Source of the DNA: Planctomycetota bacterium | Lineage (GTDB): Bacteria; Planctomycetota; Planctomycetia; Planctomycetales; Planctomycetaceae | Length of the DNA stretch: 64,000 bases | Reading direction: 5' to 3' | NCBI GenBank assembly: GCA_030836185.1 | Contig: JAURQH010000047.1 | Location: forward strand, 115,017 to 179,016 | Program-made: the position numbers and the translations under genes | In this document: in pieces, positions 57,142 to 64,000 of the stretch | Layout of the letters: every line of letters starts with the position of its first letter | Numbering within the stretch: position 1 is the stretch's first letter | Notes under the pieces: generated by a model | What the model was told of the DNA's origin: nothing | Databases searched by the model: none | The model's input: only the letters and a program-made list of their open reading frames with translations

Positions 57142-58511
57142 GCCAACTCGATTCCAAGTCACGCAAACTCGTTTATTTCGCCGGCATTGTGGTGCTGTCG
57201 ATCCCGATCATTTTTCTCGGCATGCCTTCGCGCGGTGCGGAAGGAAGTGGAGGAAAGCTCGCGCAACTGCGGGGCGAATATGATCTGGGTGAAGCGACTC
57301 TCGGTAAGGTCGATCCCTCTTCTGCCACTATGAATCTCGTATTGCTCGGATTCCGTGGAGTGGCATCGAGCATGTTATGGAAACAACGCATCGAACAACA
57401 GGAAAACAAAGACTGGGCCGGCGTCAAAGCGACCACCGAATCGATCATTTTGCTTCAGCCACACTTCCTGGAAGTCTGGCGATTTCAAGGGTGGAACCTG
57501 GCGTTCAACGTCTCGGCAGAATGGGACGATGTTCGTGACCGCTATTATTGGGTGAAGGAAGGTGCCAAGTTCTATCAGGAAGGGACGGTGCGCAATTCAA
57601 AATTTCCCGAACTCTATTGGGACACGGCGCGCGTGATCGGTAGTAAAGTTGGTAACTCCGACGAGAAGCGATATTTTCGCAAGTATTTTCTGAATGACCC
57701 AGATGAAGAAACATTCGGTGGTGGGGCAGACCCTGACATCAATCCGAACGGCATCGACAATTATCTGGTTGCACAAGACTGGTACCAACAAGCCAACGAT
57801 GTGGAAATAATGCCGGGGATCGATCAACACATTCTGATGCGGATGATCTTCCGATCTTATCCCGCCCGTTCTCAATTTGATTACGCGAAAGCCTTACAGG
57901 ATGAAGGACTCTTTAACGAAGAAGGTCACGCCGCTTGGGAAAAAGCATACGACATGTGGACCACAAAATTTGGTCGTGAGGTATTCATCACACCAGCCGG
58001 TGGTGTGCGTTTGGAGTTTACCGATAAAGACCTCGAAGAACTTGCCGCAGAAGATGGTGTCACCGTTGAAGAAAAACAGTATTGGACGGACAAGTATCAG
58101 AAAAACGTCAACTACCGTTACTGGCGAACTTTGGCTTCGGCAGAATCGGAAGAAGCCGCTCGCGACGCTCATCGCAACATCTACGATGGTAAACAGCTTT
58201 ACCGGAAGCAGAAGTTTCAACAGTCTGAAAAAGACAAAGAACAGGGTGGTGGTACAGAAACCTGGGGAGCGATGGAGTATTTCGATCAAGGGATGAAACA
58301 GCTCGAAACGCTTCTTCGCGATTATCCCGATTTGAAAAACGAAATGGCAGCGGTGGAAGAGGCAATGCTCGCCGTCATGTACTGGCGTAATATCTATGAA
58401 TTACGAGGCGAAGCCATTCCACAAACATTCCCTTTACAAGATATTTGGGAAGCCAATCAGGGAATGGTGCCGGAAATTCAATTGCAGTTCCAACGCGAAA
58501 ACACCTATTAA
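57138..58511 (+). CDS. Membrane-anchored protein co-transcribed with the ABC exporter, function unknown
   Basis: This protein has 457 residues. One N-terminal helix (LVYFAGIVVLSIPIIFLG) is followed by a soluble extracytoplasmic part rich in helices and aromatic residues (QPHFLEVWRFQGWNLAFNVS, DRYYWVKEGAKFYQEG), with TPR-like character. No enzymatic motif was recognised. Translational coupling (ATGA overlap) to the permease argues that it is a dedicated third component of the exporter, perhaps handling its substrate outside the membrane (inference). Confidence 0.75.
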   Translation: MSQLDSKSRKLVYFAGIVVLSIPIIFLGMPSRGAEGSGGKLAQLRGEYDLGEATLGKVDPSSATMNLVLLGFRGVASSMLWKQRIEQQENKDWAGVKATTESIILLQPHFLEVWRFQGWNLAFNVSAEWDDVRDRYYWVKEGAKFYQEGTVRNSKFPELYWDTARVIGSKVGNSDEKRYFRKYFLNDPDEETFGGGADPDINPNGIDNYLVAQDWYQQANDVEIMPGIDQHILMRMIFRSYPARSQFDYAKALQDEGLFNEEGHAAWEKAYDMWTTKFGREVFITPAGGVRLEFTDKDLEELAAEDGVTVEEKQYWTDKYQKNVNYRYWRTLASAESEEAARDAHRNIYDGKQLYRKQKFQQSEKDKEQGGGTETWGAMEYFDQGMKQLETLLRDYPDLKNEMAAVEEAMLAVMYWRNIYELRGEAIPQTFPLQDIWEANQGMVPEIQLQFQRENTY

Positions 58512-58781
58512 TCGCCAACTGTTTCGCTCTGTAATCCGCTTGACCACAATATCTGCGTGTGGCAATGTGTCTGCATATGACGGCGTCATACATATCGATC
58601 ATTCTGCATATTGACATGGTCGCAGCCGTATGGATAGACTCAAACCGAACAAAGTCACTACTAACTCCTACGCAACTGAATCGCCTGCGAGAAAGATGTC
58701 ACACCGTACCGAATAAATGTTTTTGGTTCGGTCGAAGTCTTACAGGGATTGGTTGATCGGCAGACTTAAGATTATACAAGG

Positions 58782-61349
58782 ATGAACATCGGCAATCTGC
58801 GTGCCCGGTTAACGGCACTGATCTGCTTGCTCGGACTATTCGCTCCCAATCTCTGCGATGCCGCCCCTCCAAATTTCGAACCCGATCCTGGCTCTGTCAT
58901 GATGGGTTGGGGATTTTGTTTCGGTGGCGCACTGTTGGCATTGGGGTTTGCCTATTTCTTCTTCCAGTGGATGATCCAACAGGACGAAGGCGATGCGGAG
59001 ATGATTCGCATTGCGGAAAATGTTCGTGCAGGCGCAAAGGCCTATCTGAATCGACAATATAAAGTTGTCGTGTTGTTCTTTATCGGGACGGCACTGATTC
59101 TGGGAGTTGTCTCGTTTGGTTTTAAGGCACAATCGCAATGGGTTCCGTTTGCATTCATCACGGGGGGATTGTTCTCGGGACTGGCTGGCTGGTTCGGAAT
59201 GAGAACGGCGACTCTCGCCAGCTCGCGCACTGCGGCGGCGGCGAAACTCTCGCTCAACGATGGTCTCAAAGTCGCCTTTCGTTCGGGAGCCGTCATGGGA
59301 CTGGTTGTCGTGGGGCTGGCATTGCTGGATATCTGCTTGTGGTTCGCGGTGCTGTATTGGATGGTCGGCATGTCGCTGACAGAAATTACCGTGACGATGC
59401 TTTGCTTCGGAATGGGTGCCAGCGCACAAGCGCTGTTTGCCCGAGTCGGCGGCGGAATTTTCACCAAGGCGGCCGACGTTGGTGCCGATCTTGTCGGAAA
59501 AGTGGAAGCCGGAATCCCCGAAGATGATCCCCGTAATCCGGCGACCATCGCCGACAATGTGGGAGACAACGTGGGAGATGTGGCCGGCATGGGAGCCGAT
59601 CTGTATGAGTCTTACGCGGGATCGATTCTGGCATCAGCCGCCTTAGGAGTCGCCGCGTATCAGGGCTTTCCCAAGATGCAGATGATGATGATATTATTGC
59701 CCATGATGATTGCAGCAGGAGGCATTCTGGTCTCAATCGGAGGAATTTTCTTAGTCAAAGCGGAAGAAAACGCCGATCAAAAATCACTCTTGAAATCACT
59801 CTCGCGAGGCGTGAATGTCAGCAGCATCGGAGTCGTGATCTTCTCGGCCGCTCTTGTGTATCTGACTCTGGTCATGCCTTCGCTTGATCCTGAACTCGCG
59901 GCTGCTCTTACCGCGGCTTCTTTACCCGCCGGCAATAGCCTATTCGGTGTTTTGGGGTCGATCATGACGGGGCTCATCGCCGGCATCATCATCGGTCAAT
60001 GGACCGAATATTCCACAAGCGACCATTACGCACCCACACGGCACATTGCCGATCAGGGAAACACGGGTCCGGCGACGGTCATCATTGCCGGGATTGCGGA
60101 AGGATTTCTCTCAGTCTGGGTGCCCATTGTGGTCATCGGAATCTCTATTCTATTGGCGTTCGGATGCAGTACCGGATTTATCTTTTCTGACAACAGCCTC
60201 TTCGCGATGGGATTATATGGAGTCGCCATCGCAGCGGTCGGCATGTTGAGTACATTGGGGATCACTCTGGCGACTGATGCCTACGGCCCGATTGCCGATA
60301 ACGCGGGCGGTAACGCCGAGATGAGTGGACAGGATCCCAAAGTCCGAGAACGAACCGATGCCTTAGACAGCCTCGGCAATACGACCGCCGCAACCGGGAA
60401 AGGGTTTGCGATTGGCTCTGCCGCATTGACGGCACTGGCTTTGATGGCGGCCTATGTCGAAGAAGTACGCCTCGGCTTTACTCACTGGGTCGAAGCCTAC
60501 GACAATCAGGTCGCGGTCTCCGAAATGCCAGAAGATGCGACCTTATACAAAGTGGCACCGAGTGTATTTGCGATGAAGCCCGCCGCCGAAAGCCATCTCG
60601 AAGCGTTTCTGCTGTTTCCACAAATCGGCACGCGCGTTCCCGATTCCTACAAACAGTTGCGCGAGACAGAAACCTATTCGCAAATCGAAAATATCGACAT
60701 TGAAGAGCTCATGGAATATGGGTTGATGGTGAAGAATCAGGACGCCACCATTCCCGACTTTGCTCGTTTCTACAACATCACGCTGATCAACCCAAAGGTT
60801 TTGGTGGGTGTCTTCATGGGCGTGATGCTGGCGTTTGTTTTTTGTGCATTGACGATGAAAGCGGTCGGAAACGCGGCCGGATCGATGGTGGAAGAAGTCC
60901 GTCGTCAATTTCGCGAAATACCGGGAATTATGGACGGAACGGGCGAACCCGATTACGCATCTTGTGTCGCTATCAGTACTTCTGCAGCACTGAAAGAAAT
61001 GGTTCTCCCCTCTTTATTGGGATTGGTGGTGCCGATTATCGTGGGATTGATCCTGGGAGTTGGGGGTGTTATCGGGATGTTGGCAGGAGGTCTGACATCC
61101 GGTTTTGCCGTCGCCATTATGATGGCAAACTCTGGAGGGGCTTGGGATAACGCCAAAAAGTACATTGAGTCGGGCGCACATGGTGGCAAAGGTACGGTCG
61201 CTCATGCTGCGACTGTTGTAGGGGACACTGTGGGTGACCCTTTCAAAGACACCAGCGGACCGAGCTTGAATATCCTCATCAAACTCATGAGTATGGTGTC
61301 TGTAGTATTTGCGGGCATGATTGTTCGCTACGCTGTCAACTTTTTCTGA
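58782..61349 (+). CDS. hppA: Membrane-bound ion-pumping pyrophosphatase, K+-dependent type
   Basis: This protein has 855 residues. It couples PPi hydrolysis to H+ and/or Na+ pumping across the cytoplasmic membrane. Signatures: the PPi-binding [35 protein letters not shown] region (about 225-262), [12 protein letters not shown], and the terminal [17 protein letters not shown]. In [10 protein letters not shown] the first Ala and the Gly occupy the positions that are Lys and Thr in K+-independent enzymes, so this is the K+-dependent class. It has an N-terminal signal-like extension and an insertion of about 85 residues near 565-650 compared with the usual 660-770 residue family. Ion specificity cannot be settled by eye. 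Confidence 0.95.
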   Translation: MNIGNLRARLTALICLLGLFAPNLCDAAPPNFEPDPGSVMMGWGFCFGGALLALGFAYFFFQWMIQQDEGDAEMIRIAENVRAGAKAYLNRQYKVVVLFFIGTALILGVVSFGFKAQSQWVPFAFITGGLFSGLAGWFGMRTATLASSRTAAAAKLSLNDGLKVAFRSGAVMGLVVVGLALLDICLWFAVLYWMVGMSLTEITVTMLCFGMGASAQALFARVGGGIFTKAADVGADLVGKVEAGIPEDDPRNPATIADNVGDNVGDVAGMGADLYESYAGSILASAALGVAAYQGFPKMQMMMILLPMMIAAGGILVSIGGIFLVKAEENADQKSLLKSLSRGVNVSSIGVVIFSAALVYLTLVMPSLDPELAAALTAASLPAGNSLFGVLGSIMTGLIAGIIIGQWTEYSTSDHYAPTRHIADQGNTGPATVIIAGIAEGFLSVWVPIVVIGISILLAFGCSTGFIFSDNSLFAMGLYGVAIAAVGMLSTLGITLATDAYGPIADNAGGNAEMSGQDPKVRERTDALDSLGNTTAATGKGFAIGSAALTALALMAAYVEEVRLGFTHWVEAYDNQVAVSEMPEDATLYKVAPSVFAMKPAAESHLEAFLLFPQIGTRVPDSYKQLRETETYSQIENIDIEELMEYGLMVKNQDATIPDFARFYNITLINPKVLVGVFMGVMLAFVFCALTMKAVGNAAGSMVEEVRRQFREIPGIMDGTGEPDYASCVAISTSAALKEMVLPSLLGLVVPIIVGLILGVGGVIGMLAGGLTSGFAVAIMMANSGGAWDNAKKYIESGAHGGKGTVAHAATVVGDTVGDPFKDTSGPSLNILIKLMSMVSVVFAGMIVRYAVNFF

Positions 61350-61401
61350 TTTAGCACAGGCACTTCGGGCTCGGCCGGAATGTGCCGCCCTGGTTAACTT
61401 T

Positions 61402-61803
61402 GTGAATACCAATCTCTCCGACACACAAGATGAAATCCTGCTCCGCGCTTGTGAAGTGGCCCGGATCGCCGAAGATTTGCGTGCTCAAGATGTCACTGTT
61501 CTCGATCTGCGAGAAGTGACCTCGATTTGTGACTTCTTTGTCATCGCGACGGGGGCCTCCACCCGATTGATGCGAGCCGTCGTGGAAGAAGTGAATAAGC
61601 AATTCAAAAGCGACAAATGGCCGTTTCGTCAACTCGAAGGAGCACAGAACGATCAATGGATTCTGGCCGATTTCGGCGACCTGATTCTACACATGTTCCA
61701 TCCAGAAGCCCGCGAACTCTACGACCTGGAAGGTCTTTGGGCAGATGCCCCCTCTGTAGACTGGCACGAAGTCTTGGGAATCGATAAAGATCGCGGTCTG
61801 TAA
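61402..61803 (+). CDS. rsfS: Ribosome silencing factor
   Basis: Binds ribosomal protein uL14 and prevents subunit joining under nutrient stress. I take the GTG at 61402, giving about 133 residues, close to the family's length. The frame is open further up to 61321 inside the hppA end, but that part lacks similarity; no start has a good ribosome site. Family motifs: AQDVTVLDLREVTSICDFFVIATGAS, then GAQNDQWILADFGDLILHMFHPEARELYDLEGLWAD (residues about 80-115). It lies 52 nt after hppA and 60 nt before argS. Confidence 0.9.
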   Translation: MNTNLSDTQDEILLRACEVARIAEDLRAQDVTVLDLREVTSICDFFVIATGASTRLMRAVVEEVNKQFKSDKWPFRQLEGAQNDQWILADFGDLILHMFHPEARELYDLEGLWADAPSVDWHEVLGIDKDRGL

Positions 61804-61863
61804 GATTCTGGCTTTAGTCATGTCGGTCCTGATCCGACCCAATCGCTTTTCGAGGATCCCGCG

Positions 61864-63825
61864 ATGAATGTGATGAAAGAACTGCGTCGGCGAGTCGCTT
61901 CCGCATTGGCCGACATGATCGACAATCCACAGCCTTTCGCCGAGATGGTCAAGCCGGCGCAAGATGCTCAGTTCGGAGACTATCAAGCCAACTGTGCCAT
62001 GCCGCTGGCGGGACAATTGAAGCAGAAGCCACGCGAGATTGCCGAACAAATCGTCGCCAAACTCGATGTTGAAGATCTCTGCGAACCCCCAGACATTGCC
62101 AGCCCCGGATTCATTAATTTCAAATTAAAAGAGGACTGGATTCTCTCGCAGGGTCAAGTCTTAATCACCGATGACAAGCTGGGGGTCGAAACGCCCGACT
62201 CGGCACGAACTGTTGTGGTTGACTTTTCCTCACCCAACGTGGCCAAACCAATGCACGTTGGACATTTGCGTTCCACCGTTCTCGGAGACGCGTTGTGTCG
62301 CATTCTTCGCTTTCGCGGAATCCACGTCTATTCCGACAATCACATTGGCGATTGGGGTACTCAGTTCGGGATGATCATTTATGGTTATAAGAACTTCCTG
62401 AATAAAACTGCCTACCAAAACAATCAGGTACCAGAACTGTCGCGACTCTACCGACTCGTCAATCAGCTCAGTGATTATCATGCCGCGCGGAACTCGTTAC
62501 CGCAGCTTGAAGAACAACTAGAGCAGCAACAAGAAATATTAGAATCGAAACGATCAGAGCTCGATATGAGCGACAAAAAAGCGCGCAAAGAACTCGGCAA
62601 GTTGGAAGCCGCAGTCAACTCGACCAAAGAGAAGATTGATTCGACCGCCTCAAAAATCACGGCTCTCGAAGCTGACGCGGAGCTAAAATCGCTCGCCGAC
62701 CGGGATCCCGAGATCGCGAAAAACGCGCGACTGGAAACAGCCAAACTCCACCAAGGAGATAAAGAAAATACAGAACTGTGGAATCAATTTCTGCCAGCGT
62801 GCCTCGAAATGCTGCATCAAATGTATGCCCGGTTGGATGTCCAATTCGATATGGAGCTGGGAGAGAGTTATTATCAACCGATGTTGGCCGATGTCGTGGA
62901 GTCACTGAAAGCCAAAGGTCTGGCTTCCGAGAGTGACGGCGCGATGTGTGTCTTTATGGAAGGAAACGCAGCACCTTTTTTGGTTCAGAAACAGGATGGT
63001 GCCTTTACCTACGCCACAACCGACCTGGCCACGATTCGCTATCGCATCGAAGAATTGAAAGCGGACGAAATTCTATATGTCGTGGATGCTCGCCAGGCAG
63101 AGCACTTCAAGCTGCTGTTTGAAACCTCTCATAGATGGGGATTCGATCAAGCCGACTTACGACATATCAGTTTCGGAACGATTCTTGGAGAGGATAAACG
63201 CCCCTTCAAAACTCGTTCAGGCGATACCGTAGGTTTAGAAAGCCTGATTGATGAAGCCGTTGAACAATCGCGAAAAATTGTCGATGAGACAGACGATTCT
63301 AAGCCAAACGGACCGGAACTCGACGAATCAACCCGACAACAAGTCGCCGAAGCGGTCGGCATCGGAGGCATCAAATATGCCGACTTACGACACAATCGGG
63401 ATTCGGACTACGTCTTTAGCTGGGACAAAATGTTGTCCAAAGACGGCGACACGGCCACTTACATTCAATACGCACACGCGCGCATTTGTGGCATTTTCCG
63501 CAAGGGTGAGATCAATCGAGAGTCCGTTCAGAATGACGGCAACCCTTTGATGATCTCTGCTCCCGAAGAGCGTGCGCTGCTAATGCAAATTCTCCGCTTT
63601 GGTGAGGCCATCGAGACGGTCTGCGAAGATTACCGTCCCAATGTGCTGACACAATACTTGTTTGAACTCTCGAACTTGTTTAGCAGTTTTTACGCCCGCT
63701 GTATTGTTCTCAAAGAAGAAAACAAGAACTTGCGAGCCAGTCGATTGCATCTTTGTGATCTCACAGCGCGGACCCTGCAAACCGGATTGAGTCTCTTGGG
63801 AATCGAAACTCCCGAGCAGATGTGA
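61864..63825 (+). CDS. argS: Arginyl-tRNA synthetase with coiled-coil insertion
   Basis: Charges tRNA-Arg with arginine. This 653-residue protein is complete: an N-terminal Arg_S additional domain (1-110), the class I HIGH-like motif in SSPNVAKPMHVGHLRST (about 120-136), the KMSKS-equivalent region around FKTRSGDTV (about 440), and the C-terminal DALR anticodon domain (TYIQYAHARICG to the end). Compared with the usual 550-590 residues there is an insertion of about 80-90 residues at about 210-295, highly charged and strongly predicted as coiled coil (EEQLEQQQEILESKR, KLEAAVNSTKEKIDS). GAGGA lies 7 nt upstream of the ATG. Confidence 0.95.
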   Translation: MNVMKELRRRVASALADMIDNPQPFAEMVKPAQDAQFGDYQANCAMPLAGQLKQKPREIAEQIVAKLDVEDLCEPPDIASPGFINFKLKEDWILSQGQVLITDDKLGVETPDSARTVVVDFSSPNVAKPMHVGHLRSTVLGDALCRILRFRGIHVYSDNHIGDWGTQFGMIIYGYKNFLNKTAYQNNQVPELSRLYRLVNQLSDYHAARNSLPQLEEQLEQQQEILESKRSELDMSDKKARKELGKLEAAVNSTKEKIDSTASKITALEADAELKSLADRDPEIAKNARLETAKLHQGDKENTELWNQFLPACLEMLHQMYARLDVQFDMELGESYYQPMLADVVESLKAKGLASESDGAMCVFMEGNAAPFLVQKQDGAFTYATTDLATIRYRIEELKADEILYVVDARQAEHFKLLFETSHRWGFDQADLRHISFGTILGEDKRPFKTRSGDTVGLESLIDEAVEQSRKIVDETDDSKPNGPELDESTRQQVAEAVGIGGIKYADLRHNRDSDYVFSWDKMLSKDGDTATYIQYAHARICGIFRKGEINRESVQNDGNPLMISAPEERALLMQILRFGEAIETVCEDYRPNVLTQYLFELSNLFSSFYARCIVLKEENKNLRASRLHLCDLTARTLQTGLSLLGIETPEQM

Positions 63826-63831
63826 TGGTTG

Positions 63832-63848
63832 CACGATGGAAGATCGTG
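63832..63848 (+). terminator. Weak hairpin after argS
   Basis: CACGAT and ATCGTG form a perfect 6 bp stem with a 5 nt loop, 6 nt after the argS stop. There is no proper T-run, so termination here is doubtful. Confidence 0.3.
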
Positions 63849-63967
63849 ATCTGATTGAATTTTGTAATCTCTGGGGGCTCACTACTTTCGTCCCCAGCCA
63901 CCCATTTTGTCATTTCTCGGCGTCTTGGCGAACTCCGCGGTGAATTAAATTTGGTTCCCTCTCATCT

Positions 63968-63990
63968 CACTGGCGGGCAAGCCGCCAGTG
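63968..63990. repeat. Perfect inverted repeat, family 1
   Basis: CACTGGCGG, GCAAG, CCGCCAGTG: a perfect 9 bp stem with a 5 nt loop, followed by CCACCC. Degenerate copies stand at 35524-35546 and 26058-26076. Confidence 0.65.
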
Positions 63991-64000
63991 CCACCCAAGA

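Overview
The window looks like a chromosomal segment of a planctomycete (Planctomycetota, roughly 50% GC). Lineage hallmarks seen here: a DUF1559 protein with a prepilin-type N-terminus and a C-terminal H-x9-DG signature, followed by a small lipoprotein; CxxCH cytochromes fused to PA14-like or TPR regions; a CRTAC1/UnbV protein; a secreted sulfatase plus a formylglycine-generating enzyme; a DUF1080 protein; a membrane Ser/Thr kinase; and several very long secreted or membrane proteins without familiar domains. No tRNA, rRNA, CRISPR array, transposase or phage gene was seen.

Layout. 1-4.9 kb: partial HD phosphohydrolase (minus), then TrkH/TrkA potassium uptake (plus), with trkH cut by an in-frame TAG, then a membrane protein. 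5-14 kb: SDR oxidoreductase with a small partner, a lipoprotein and a Tat-type prenyltransferase-fold protein, two large planctomycete-type proteins (one with zinc ribbons), and an S2P-like membrane protein lacking catalytic residues. 14-17 kb: sulfatase, 2Fe-2S ferredoxin, nitrilase-family amidase. 17-25.2 kb: small secreted protein, five-haem cytochrome with TPRs translationally coupled to a membrane-anchored CRTAC1 propeller, leucyl aminopeptidase, formylglycine-generating enzyme. 25.2-26.3 kb: a gene-free stretch with short repeats. 26.3-30.5 kb: cytochrome-PA14 protein and secreted propeller. 30.5-34 kb: small proteins, including an AT-richer HNH nuclease gene and an RraB-like protein.

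33.9-38.9 kb holds housekeeping genes: guaB, rsmA and ribE (minus), and eno (plus) with a clear terminator. 39-46.7 kb: lipoprotein, Ser/Thr kinase, DUF1080 protein, thioredoxin-fold/TPR protein, PgpA phosphatase with an unclear start, siroheme sulfite reductase. 47-49 kb: DUF1559 protein and lipoprotein. 48.8-52.9 kb: kdsD followed 24 nt later by a 992-residue LptC/LptA-like protein, which suggests an outer-membrane lipopolysaccharide locus. 53-58.5 kb: phosphodiesterase, HAD hydrolase, and an ABC exporter with a third co-transcribed membrane-anchored subunit. 58.8-64 kb: K+-dependent-type membrane pyrophosphatase with a large insertion, ribosome silencing factor, and arginyl-tRNA synthetase with a coiled-coil insertion.

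Functional links: the sulfatase carries the Cys-type motif that the formylglycine enzyme would mature. TrkH/TrkA and the pyrophosphatase both concern K+ and membrane energetics. KdsD and the LptC/A-like protein would act in making and exporting Kdo-containing lipopolysaccharide. The gene-free stretches and several gene ends carry small inverted repeats of two families that recur inside this window.
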